Shown here piece by piece: positions 10,338 through 18,900 of a DNA stretch of 64,000 bases. The notes beneath the pieces are model-generated. The model did not search any database. It was not told the DNA's origin and saw only the letters and a list, made by a program, of their open reading frames with translations. Each line of letters opens with the position of its first letter. The stretch's first letter is position 1. The position numbers were made by a program, and so were the translations under genes. Source of the stretch: Mycobacterium sp. ITM-2016-00318 (lineage in GTDB: Bacteria > Actinomycetota > Actinomycetes > Mycobacteriales > Mycobacteriaceae); the NCBI RefSeq assembly GCF_002968285.2, contig NZ_CP134400.1:1798001-1862000 (forward strand), written 5' to 3'.

Positions 10338-11342
10338 GTGCTCTCGCCGATCGCGTGGAGGACACCGCCTCGGCACTATGGGCCGTGGGAGCAGTTCGCG
10401 TCGCTTCTCACCGAGGGTCTGGTGGCAGCCGGCCATCATGTCACCCTGTTCGCCACTGCAGACTCGATCACCGCGGCCAGCCTGCACGCAACGGTGCCGT
10501 GTGGCTGGTCTGAGGATGCGACGATCGACGCCAAGGTCGCAGAGTGCCTGCACGTCGCCTCGGTATTCGAGCGCGCCGGCGAGTTCGACATCATTCACAA
10601 CGGGTTCGACTTCTTGCCGCTCACGTACAGCGATCTCGTCACGACACCGGTGATTACCACGATCCACGGCTTCTCGTCCGATCGGATCATTCCCGTCTAC
10701 AAGCGCTACGACAGCACCATCGCGTATGTGTCGATAAGCGACTCCGATCGACACCCAAGTTTGCACTATGCCGCCACGATCCACCACGGCATCGACATCG
10801 ACGAGTTCGCAATCGATCCCAGTCCGGGTGAGCATCTTCTGTTCTTCGGACGGATCCACCCCGACAAGGGAACCGCCCACGCGATCGAGGTCGCCCGACG
10901 ATGTGGCCGTCGGCTCGACATCGCCGGGATCATCCAGGATGAGCAGTACTTCCGAGACGAGGTCGCGCCGCATGTTGACGGCGAGCAGGTGCGCTACCTC
11001 GGCGCTGTCGACGCCTCTATGCGCGCCGAAGTGCTGGCAGGCGCGCATGCACTGCTTCACCTGATCGACTTCGACGAGCCGTTCGGTTACAGCGTCATCG
11101 AGGCGATGGCCTGCGGCACACCCGTTATCGCCAACTCGAGAGGCTCGATGGGTGAGCTGATCGCACACGGGGTGACCGGCTTTCTGGTTGACAGCATCGA
11201 TTCGGCGGTGGCCGCGGTCGCTTCAACCGGCGAGCTTGACCGGCGCACGATCGCCGAATCGGCCTCCGACCGGTTCACAGCCGCCGCCATGATCGACAAA
11301 TACATCGAGGTATACCGCGACGTCATCAACAACCGGAAATGA
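10338..11342 (+). CDS. GT4-family glycosyltransferase
   Basis: A retaining GT-B glycosyltransferase of about 334 residues. Signatures are the N-terminal LSPIAWRTPPRHYGPWE donor-acceptor loop, the central LLFFGRIHPDKG motif and the C-terminal EPFGYSVIEAMACGTPVI block that contains the family EX7E motif. The family transfers sugars from nucleotide-sugars; the acceptor is unknown. GTG at 10338 is used, but the conserved beta-strand (R-V-A-V-L-S) begins 12 bases earlier without ATG or GTG, so the true start may be non-canonical. Its stop overlaps the ATG of a truncated GH13 gene by 4 bp, so both were once one operon. Confidence 0.85.
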   Translation: MLSPIAWRTPPRHYGPWEQFASLLTEGLVAAGHHVTLFATADSITAASLHATVPCGWSEDATIDAKVAECLHVASVFERAGEFDIIHNGFDFLPLTYSDLVTTPVITTIHGFSSDRIIPVYKRYDSTIAYVSISDSDRHPSLHYAATIHHGIDIDEFAIDPSPGEHLLFFGRIHPDKGTAHAIEVARRCGRRLDIAGIIQDEQYFRDEVAPHVDGEQVRYLGAVDASMRAEVLAGAHALLHLIDFDEPFGYSVIEAMACGTPVIANSRGSMGELIAHGVTGFLVDSIDSAVAAVASTGELDRRTIAESASDRFTAAAMIDKYIEVYRDVINNRK

Positions 11343-11638
11343 CACTGTCGCAACAGACTTGGTGGAAGTCTGCTGTGGTCTGCCAGATTTATCCGCGCAG
11401 TTTCCGCGGCTGGTCGTTCGACCCGTCCGGCGGTGATGAGCTAGTCAATCTTCACGTATTGCTTCAGGGGTGCTGTCCGGGCTTCGTACCGGTGGGATCG
11501 CTTGTCCTGCAGCCCTTTCCCAACTCACACTTAGTCCGGATGAACTCTTGTTCTCATCTTGCGTATGAGTTTCTCCACGCTCTTCTGATGATTTTCGTAC
11601 GTGCCCAGCTCCCGCGACGGTCCCAACGGATGCTGTAA
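11339..11638 (+). pseudogene. GH13 alpha-glucosidase N-terminal stump
   Basis: Starting at an ATG that overlaps the glycosyltransferase stop, the first ~20 residues (WWKSAVVCQIYPRSF) are the classical opening of GH13 oligo-1,6-glucosidases and trehalose-synthase-like enzymes, normally 500-600 residues. Homology ends at about 11400; the rest of the 99-codon frame is unrelated. The usual Tyr of VYQIYPRSF is replaced by Cys. From 11400 to 11898 I see no further gene; this stretch is noticeably AT-richer than its surroundings, so the gene was probably cut by insertion or deletion of foreign DNA. Confidence 0.65.
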
Positions 11639-11898
11639 TGCGTACCAAATGCTGTCAAGGCGACTATTCATTTTTCCTGCTCCTATTAGGTATTCACCAT
11701 AGCATGTTATGGCGCTGACCTGCGATTATCTGGTGCCGGCAAGCCTATAGTGACCCGCCCGCGTGCTCGCTCACGCCGATTTCTGAAGGCATCGTTCGTG
11801 CTTTGACCGATCACCCCGCCACCCAAACCACACACGGGCGCCGAGGGTTCCCGCCTAAGCGAGCTGGGATGGCGTCGCGACCCCTCATCTTGCTCGAC

Positions 11899-12315
11899 TC
11901 AGACGGTTCGCGCCTCGTCGGCGTACTCGGGATTGGAGAGCTTTTCGGCAAGTTGGTCTAGCTTGGCCTGCAATTGCTGCCTCTGTTCGCCTTCAGCGGG
12001 GTTGATGTCACCCTCAGTTTGCCGCTTCAAATGCACTACCTTTTCGACGTACTTGTTGGCAGTTTCAATCGCCGAATCGATCTTTCCGAGCACGTCCTCT
12101 GCATCGGCAGGACTTGTGGCTGCCTCAATCTTGTCGGGATGGGTTTCGGTCCCCGTGATGGTGACTGCATGCCCCCGAGCTGTCTGCAGGAAGCAATCCG
12201 TCCAGGCGACGGGAGGCAGCGGCAGGATTTGAATCCGGATGATGGCTTGCTGCAGTGTTTCGCCTACGACGATCTCGGGCTTGCCGACTCTGGATATTCC
12301 CCATTTTTCTGACAT
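11899..12315 (-). CDS. Hypothetical 138-residue protein with C-terminal coiled coil
   Basis: The start at 12315 is supported by a strong AAAGAAAGGA Shine-Dalgarno. The first ~75 residues look like a compact beta-rich domain (repeated I/V-x-I/V patterns). Residues ~85-138 are charged and heptad-like, ending in a QQLQAKLDQLAEKL helix, so a coiled coil is likely. No signal peptide or membrane segment is visible. I do not recognise the family. It sits alone in an AT-richer patch between the GH13 stump and the mmpL gene, consistent with acquired DNA. Confidence 0.6.
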   Translation of the reverse strand: MSEKWGISRVGKPEIVVGETLQQAIIRIQILPLPPVAWTDCFLQTARGHAVTITGTETHPDKIEAATSPADAEDVLGKIDSAIETANKYVEKVVHLKRQTEGDINPAEGEQRQQLQAKLDQLAEKLSNPEYADEARTV

Positions 12316-12800
12316 CGCTAGTCCTTTCTTTGGCTCTCTAGTTGTGACCGTGAAGTCCAGCGTGGGACGCGGCCCGCTTCGACCCTTCGCGGGGGATGCA
12401 TGTGGGGTACCCGATCCGGCCTGATTAGATCGCGTCTTGAGTGATCTAACGCAGGTACCTAGCCAGCGCACATTCGCCTTTCGCGGGGGTTCGATTCCGG
12501 GCAACTCGACTGTCGAAGTGCCGCTGATCAGCCGCGCTTCTCCATTGAGCAGATGCCACGATGAGGGCGTGACTGAGCGTGTGATCGACGACCTTGCCGC
12601 GAACGCCTCGATCACGCCGGATCGCCTGAAACCCCGACTGGTCGTCCGACCGCTCCGGCGGGATGAGCACAAAAAGTGAGCACGTCCAAGATGACTGGTG
12701 GCCGTCACGATCACGTGTGACAACGGCACCAGCACGACGGCGACGGCGTACTTCTGAGTCCCAACGTCGCCGTTAACCCGATCCGCGCCCGAGCCGTGTA
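12316..12800. other. Intergenic region of 485 bases, no convincing gene
   Basis: It lies upstream of the small hypothetical gene and downstream of the mmpL gene. A perfect 7-bp inverted repeat is present at 12425. A plus-strand reading from about 12569 (opening VTERVIDDLAANAS, 36 codons, ending DEHKK) is too short and lacks a Shine-Dalgarno, so I do not call it. No tRNA was found. Confidence 0.5.
12425..12449. repeat. Perfect inverted repeat TTAGATC-N11-GATCTAA
   Basis: Seven-base arms at 12425-12431 and 12443-12449 are exact reverse complements with an 11-base spacer, about 110 bp upstream of the small hypothetical gene. There is no U-run, so it is more likely an operator or insertion scar than a terminator. 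Confidence 0.5.
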
Positions 12801-15269
12801 CTACGGCCCCGGCGGTTTCGGGTTGGTATGCCTTGTCCGCTGACGGCCTTGAATGATCCCGGGCTTTGCGTGCCGGACGGTGTCGGCCTCGGGTGCGCGT
12901 ATCGACGGGAGTCGCTGCGTTTCCTCGTCTCGATCAGGTGTCGGATGTGCGTGCCGGACGGTGTCGGCGTCCAGTGCGCTTAACGGTGCGAGTCGCCGTG
13001 TCTCCTCATCCAGCTGTAGTGACGGCGTTGGGAGCCGGACGGTGTCGGGTTCTGGCGCGCGGATTGGCGAGAGTCGCTCTGTCTCTTCTTCCACGTGACG
13101 TGTCGGTGGCGGGCACTCGGTTTCGGTCGTGGCTTCACTGAGTCCGATGCGTGCGTGCAGCCACTTCAGCGGCCGCGGCGCCCACCAGTTGAGGTCGCCT
13201 GCGACACGCAGAAATGCGGGTACCACGACACCGCGAATCACGGTGGCGTCGATGACAATGGCCAGCGCGGTACCGATGCCGAACATCTTCATGAAGGACA
13301 GCCCGTTGGCGAAGGACAACAACGTAATTGTGAGCAAGAGCGCGGCGCTGCTGATGATCCGGCCTACCCGCCCAAGCCCGACGACGATGGCGTCGTTGTT
13401 CGACAGCCCCGCGTCGCGGGCTTCCTTGATCCGGCTGAGCAGGAAGATCTCATAATCGACGGACAGGCTGAACGCGATGCAGCACAACAGGACAACCATG
13501 GACAGGTTCAGCGGCGCGGGGGTGACTCCGAGGATCGGGGCCAGGTGTCCGTCCTGGAAGATCCAGACCATTGTGCCGAGGACCGCGCTCAGCATCAGCA
13601 GGTTCAGGACGAGCGCCTTTATCGGCACCACGACGCTGCCCGTGAACAGGAACAGCAGCACGAACGTGGCCAGAGCGATCAGCAGAATTGCCACCGGAAG
13701 CCGGTCGCCGACTGCGGCGCTGGTGTCGGTGAGTGTGGCGGTCGGACCGCCGACCTCCACCTGGTGGTCATCGATCTCCGCACGGATTGCGAGCACGAGC
13801 TGTTGAGCGGCGTCCGACTGCGCGCCTACCGATAGAAAGACCAAACCATAGGCAGCACCATCATTTTCGAACCCTGGCATTGGGCCACTGATGAGCTCGC
13901 CGCGTTCGAACGTGCCACCGGGTGCAACCACGCGCACCACATCGTCCATGAGTGACACCGCAGCGGCAAGATCATCGAGCGCGCGGACATCGTTGCGGGC
14001 CAACAACGTCACCGCCTGCGACGTGTCGGTCGTGTAGTTGTCGCGCAGCGATTCGGCCACCAACCGTCCATTGGAATCGGACGGTAGCGCTCGTTCGTCG
14101 GGCATGGCGAGCTGCACGCCGAGGAAGGGAATGCCGAGCACCAGCAGGACTGCAATCACCGGCACGGCCCACTGCAGCGGCCTTTTCGTCACCGCCTCGG
14201 CGCAACGCCGCCAGAACGCCGAGTCTGCAGAGAGAGGAGCCTTTCGGCGGATGACCGAAAGCGAATCTATTCGCTTTCCCAGCAGGGCCAGCAGCGCCGG
14301 CAACACGACGATCGCACTGACTGCCGACAGGATCACTACGGCGCTCGCGGTGAGAGCGGTCGACCGAAGGAAGTAGAGGGGGAATACCAGAAGTCCGGAC
14401 ATTGCCAAGGTGACAGTTGCTGCGCTGAAGATGATCGTTCGACCGGCGGTCGTCACGGTCGCGATGATGGCCGACTGATGGTCCTTGCCCTTGTCGCGTT
14501 CCTCCCGGAATCGCGACACCATCAGCAGGCCGAAGTCGATGGACAACCCGAGACCGAACGCTGTCGCCACGGTGAGCGCGTGCACCGACACATCGGTGAC
14601 GCTGACCATGAGCGTCAACACCAGCAGTGTCATGACGATCGACGTGATACCGATGGCAAGAGGCAGGAAGGCGGCGACGAGACTGCCGAAAACGATAATC
14701 AGCATGACGAGCAGAATGGGTAGAGCGATGCTCTCGCTGATGACGAGATCGTGTTTGACTCGGTCCTCGATCTCTACCGATACGCCTAGCGGGCCGCCTG
14801 CACGCACTTCGATCGCCGGGTCGTCGGTGGGCAGCGCGTCGATGATCCGGATCGCCGTCTTCGTCGCCTCGTCAGTGGTTCCGCCGACATGCACGAGGAT
14901 GAGACCGGAGCGACCATCGTCACTGCGCAGATCCGTGGCCGGTTCGGAAGTGAACGATCCGACCACCTTCGCCGCGGGTTCGACCTCGACAAGCTGCCGC
15001 ACTCGATCTGCAGCCGCCGCGACGGCGGGATTCTCGACAGCGCCGTCACGCGCGACGACTTCCAACACCAGGTTGGGTGTCGAGGGGAAGTTCTGGTCGA
15101 GGTAGTCAGCGACCTGTGCCGATTCGGAGGCCGGGTCGACGAAACCACCGACGCCAAGCTTCTCGGACACCCCGGCGCCGAAGACGATGCTGACACCGAG
15201 TAGAGCTAGGACCGCGATGAGGATCATCTTCGGCTGCCGTACCGTCAGAACGGCCAACCGGCTCAACAT
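12801..15269 (-). CDS. MmpL-family RND lipid exporter with repetitive cytosolic tail
   Basis: About 822 residues with the MmpL plan: TM1 after MLSRLAVLTVRQPK, a periplasmic loop, a block of five or six helices, a second loop and the C-terminal helices around LSVDYEIFLLSRIKEARD. The ATG at 15269 overlaps the stop of the upstream thioesterase by 7 bp (ATGTTGA), so translation is coupled and I reject longer in-frame starts inside the thioesterase gene. Being last in the FAAL-PKS operon, it is the presumed exporter of the lipid product, as MmpL7, MmpL8 and MmpL10 are for other PKS lipids. The tail after the last helix holds three 27-residue repeats rich in Thr, Glu and Arg. No MmpS partner is adjacent. 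Confidence 0.88.
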   Translation of the reverse strand: MLSRLAVLTVRQPKMILIAVLALLGVSIVFGAGVSEKLGVGGFVDPASESAQVADYLDQNFPSTPNLVLEVVARDGAVENPAVAAAADRVRQLVEVEPAAKVVGSFTSEPATDLRSDDGRSGLILVHVGGTTDEATKTAIRIIDALPTDDPAIEVRAGGPLGVSVEIEDRVKHDLVISESIALPILLVMLIIVFGSLVAAFLPLAIGITSIVMTLLVLTLMVSVTDVSVHALTVATAFGLGLSIDFGLLMVSRFREERDKGKDHQSAIIATVTTAGRTIIFSAATVTLAMSGLLVFPLYFLRSTALTASAVVILSAVSAIVVLPALLALLGKRIDSLSVIRRKAPLSADSAFWRRCAEAVTKRPLQWAVPVIAVLLVLGIPFLGVQLAMPDERALPSDSNGRLVAESLRDNYTTDTSQAVTLLARNDVRALDDLAAAVSLMDDVVRVVAPGGTFERGELISGPMPGFENDGAAYGLVFLSVGAQSDAAQQLVLAIRAEIDDHQVEVGGPTATLTDTSAAVGDRLPVAILLIALATFVLLFLFTGSVVVPIKALVLNLLMLSAVLGTMVWIFQDGHLAPILGVTPAPLNLSMVVLLCCIAFSLSVDYEIFLLSRIKEARDAGLSNNDAIVVGLGRVGRIISSAALLLTITLLSFANGLSFMKMFGIGTALAIVIDATVIRGVVVPAFLRVAGDLNWWAPRPLKWLHARIGLSEATTETECPPPTRHVEEETERLSPIRAPEPDTVRLPTPSLQLDEETRRLAPLSALDADTVRHAHPTPDRDEETQRLPSIRAPEADTVRHAKPGIIQGRQRTRHTNPKPPGP
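12872..13100 (-). repeat. Three tandem 81-bp (27-residue) repeats in the MmpL C-terminal tail
   Basis: The sequence GCCGGACGGTGTCGG recurs at 12872, 12953 and 13034, exactly 81 bp apart. The encoded units share an EETxRLxP segment followed about ten residues later by DTVRL or DTVRH. The units are imperfect at DNA level, so the array is not very recent. The tail is hydrophilic, cytosolic and threonine-rich, a plausible site for Ser/Thr kinase phosphorylation or FHA-domain binding. Confidence 0.8.
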
Positions 15270-15955
15270 TTCTCGCTCACCACCGGCAGTCTGGACAGCA
15301 TGGGCCGCAGGGTCGCCAACAGCTGAGACGCGTCGCTTAGATAGAAGTGACCACCCCGCAGGATCTGCACGGAGAATTCGCCGGATGTTCGCGACCGCCA
15401 TTCGTGCAAATCGAACTCGTTCACCAGCGGGTCGTTGCTGCCACCAAAGGCGTGGATCGGGCAGGACAGCACGACCGGTTCGGCTTCCGAATCGGTCATG
15501 CACAGGCGCAGGTCGATTCGTGCCGTCGCGACAGCTCGATCGCGCAGGTCGGGCCAATCGGCGAGCTCCGGCGGGATGCCGCCCAAGTCGGACAACAGCG
15601 CCGTCAGCTGGTGATCGTCGAGGTGGTCAACCGCTGGTATCGGCGCCGGAAGATGAGGTGGCGCAAAGGACGACACCAGCAGAACGCAAGGTAACTGAGC
15701 GTCCGACGCCGCTCGTAGGCACGCCAACCTGTATGCCAGCAGGGCGCCGAAGCTGTGACCGAAGAACACATGCGGATCGTCGAATGCCGATTTCAGTTGG
15801 TCATTGACCTCTCCCACGAGATGGCGCAGCGTCGCGAATCGTTCACGGTTGAGGACCTCGACCGGAACTACATCGACGCCCGGTCCGAGCGCCTTGCTCC
15901 ACGCGTTGAACATCGCCCCGCCACCGCCGGCGTGATGGAAGCAGAACAACCGCAC
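15263..15955 (-). CDS. Type II thioesterase (TesA/RifR-like) of the PKS cluster
   Basis: An alpha/beta hydrolase of ~230 residues with the type II thioesterase hallmarks: RLFCFHHAGGGG near the N-terminus, the nucleophile elbow FFGHSFGA, the acid region FGGSNDPLV and the terminal His in GGHFYL. These enzymes hydrolyse stalled or wrong acyl groups from carrier proteins and support PKS throughput. I place the start at GTG 15955, just past the PKS stop; a TTG at 16006 overlapping the PKS end is also possible. The stop overlaps the mmpL start. Since product release is probably by the PKS's oxoamine-synthase domain, this enzyme is more likely editing than terminal. Confidence 0.85.
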   Translation of the reverse strand: MRLFCFHHAGGGGAMFNAWSKALGPGVDVVPVEVLNRERFATLRHLVGEVNDQLKSAFDDPHVFFGHSFGALLAYRLACLRAASDAQLPCVLLVSSFAPPHLPAPIPAVDHLDDHQLTALLSDLGGIPPELADWPDLRDRAVATARIDLRLCMTDSEAEPVVLSCPIHAFGGSNDPLVNEFDLHEWRSRTSGEFSVQILRGGHFYLSDASQLLATLRPMLSRLPVVSEKC

Positions 15956-15959
15956 CGTT

Positions 15960-18900
15960 TCACGCGCCTTCAGAGGCTTCCGTGAGGAGCGCAAGCTCCT
16001 CGACAATCGCTTTCACCGTGTATCGGATCTGCTCCTCCGAATGGCAGCTGGTAACGAAGAATCTCAGGCGCGCTTTGTCCTCCGGCACGGCCGGGTAGAT
16101 GATCGGGTTGGCGTTGATGCCCCGCCCGAGAAGAGCATTGGACAGCTTCAGCGCTGTGGCCGAGCTCCCCACGATGCACGGAATGACCGGTGTGCCCTCG
16201 CTGTCGCCGGTGTCGAGGCCGGCCTCGCGGGCAAGCGCCAGGAACAACGCGGATAACTCATTGAGCCGCTGCAGGTGCTCCGGCTCGCTGCGGATCGTGC
16301 GGATCGCGGCGAGCGATGCCGCCGCGGTGGGTGGTGGCATGCCCACGCTGTAGACGAAGCCCGGCGTCGTGTACTTGAGGAAGTCGACGAGCTCCCGGCT
16401 GCCGCAGACGTATCCGCCGCAGCCGGCCAGCGACTTCGACATCGTGCCGGACCACAGCTCGACGTCGGTTCTGTCGACGCCGAAGTGTTCGCCTATGCCG
16501 CCACCGGTTTCGCCGAGCACGCCGATGCTGTGCGCCTCGTCGATCATGAGCAACGCCCGGTGCTTGCGCTTGACCTCGATGAAGGCGGGTAGATCGGGGA
16601 TGTCACCGTCCTGGCTGTAGATGCCCTCGATGATGATCAGCACCCGGCGGTACTGGTGCCGGATGTTTTCGAGTAGCTCGTCGAGGGCGGCGTGGTCGTT
16701 GTGCGGGAACGGCCGGCGGGTGGCCCCGGAGAGCATGCAGCCTTGCATGATGCTGTCGTGAGCGAGGCTGTCGTGGATTACCAGATCGCCCTCGCCGAGC
16801 AGGTGCCCGATCACCGTGACGTTGGTGGCGTGGCCGCTGACCAGAGCGATCGCGTCCTCGGTGCCGAGCAGTTTCGCCAGCTCGAGCTCGAGTTCGCGGT
16901 GGACCGGCTTCTCTCCAGAGATCGGGCGGGACGCCGAGCACGAGCTGCCCCACCGGCGCACCGCGTCCGACACCGCCTCGGAGACCGCGGGGTGGCCCGA
17001 CATTCCCAGATAGTTGTAGCTGGAGAAGTTGATCACCTCGGCACCGTCGATGATCGAGGTGTCGCGAGTGACGCCGTCGTTGACTCTGAAATAGGGGTTG
17101 TCGACGCCGATCGCCTCGCCGAACGCGAACCGGTCGGCCAGGGCTTTCACCTCTTCGAACTCGCCGATCCGGAACTGCGGGGTGACCGCCGACGCGTTCG
17201 GCGCTGTCCCTGGTGAAGATTGATGCGCCTGCCCGCCGGCCATGCTGATCACGTCGGCGACTGTGGTGGTCGCGCCGAACCCCGCTGGGTCGAAAGTCAC
17301 CCCGGGGAGTTTGCGGCTGAGGCCGCTGAACACGTCGGCCACCATGATGGAGTCGAACCCCAGGTCCCCGACGATAGTCTGGGCCGGCCGCAGTTTGTGT
17401 TCCGGGAATCCACTGACCCGCGCAATCTCAGAGCGCACCATAGCGGTCGTGTCCTCGGCCGAATGCGCTTGCGGTTCAGCATCGGCCGGCGTGGCGGCAG
17501 CGAGATTGCCCTGCCCGTACGCGGCGAGTACGGCGGCCTGTTCGCGGAACAACGCGATGAGATCGTTCATCGTCGAATCCTTCGTTGGGTCTTTCGCGGT
17601 AACCGCCTTCGGGGCAGCACTCAATGTCGCCGGCCGGACGGCTCCGGCGCCCTCCTTGATCCAGAACCGGTTTGCGGTGCTGAACGAGTATCCGCTGAGC
17701 CGATGCCCGGTTCGAGCTTCGTTGGGGTAGAGCAAGTTCCACTCCGGGTTCAGACCGTCGCGGTAAAGTGCGGCGACGGTTCCGAGCGGATCGGCAGCGA
17801 CATTCATTGCAGGCGGGGCGTTTTGGTGCGATCGCGTGATCATCGGGCCGAGCGTGCGCTTGGTCCCGAACTCCACGAGGTGTGTCGGTTCGGCCTGCAT
17901 CGCTTCGGTTGCTGCGTCGGCGAACCGAACCGTGGCGCGGACGTGGGCAGCCCAGTAGTCCGCGTCCATCGGTTCGTCATCGCCGAGCAATCGGCCGTGC
18001 AGCGTGGAGAAGATCGGGTATGCGGGCCGTCGGTAGGAGCACTCCGCGGCCACCGACGCGAATTCCGCCGTCATGGGATCCATGAGTTGTGAGTGGAACG
18101 CGTGCGAGACGTTGAGCTTACGCACAGTGAACCCCGACTGTTCAAGGGCGTGTGCGGCGTCGTCGATCGCTTCCATTGCACCAGACAGCACGACCTCGCT
18201 CGGGCCGTTCACCGCGGCGAGATCGAGTGGAAAGCCGGCCACTTCATCGACGTGAGCGCGGACTGCCAACATGCCGCCGCCCGCAGGCAACTGCTGCATG
18301 AGACGGCCGCGGGCGACTACCAATCGGCAGGCGTCGTCAAAGCTGAACACATCGGCGACGACGGCCGCGGCGTACTCGCCGATGCTGTGCCCGAGCAGCC
18401 ACGCCGGTTCTGCGCCCAGCCGACGCAGTGCCTGTGCCTGCGCGTATTGCATCGCGAAAATCGCGGGCTGGGCGAACTCCGTGCGATCGACGTGTTCGCC
18501 GTTCATGACCTCGCGGATGCGCGCACCCAGGTGCGGCTCCATCGCTTCCTCGACCTCGTCGAGCGCCGCGCAGAAAACCGCGCTGCGCTCGCCGACCGCC
18601 GCCATGCCGGGGTATTGCGTGCCTTGGCCGCTGAACAGCCAGCCCGCCGACAGTCCAGCAGCGGTTCCCATTTCGAGGTCGCCCCGCAGCGCCGCGACGG
18701 CCTCGGCGCGGTCTCCGACGACGATCGCCAACCGTGACTCGCCGGAGGCCTTCATCCGGTTTGTCGACCAGCACAGCTGCGCCAGTGGAGCGACGTTTTT
18801 CTCGAGGTCGCCGGCCAGCTGCAAAGCATTGCGGCGCAACCCCTCTGGGCAATCTGCAGATAACGTGACGATTCCGGGCTCCGACGGTGCGTCCGACGAC

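Noticed and set aside
12470..12520. tRNA-like T-arm sequence (GGGGGTTCGATTCCGG)
   Set aside because: The flanking bases do not pair into a 5-bp T-stem, and no acceptor, D-arm or anticodon arm can be built around it.
12801..13114. Possible CRISPR because of regular 81-bp spacing
   Set aside because: Repeats are contiguous, in frame, coding, and have no separate unique spacers.
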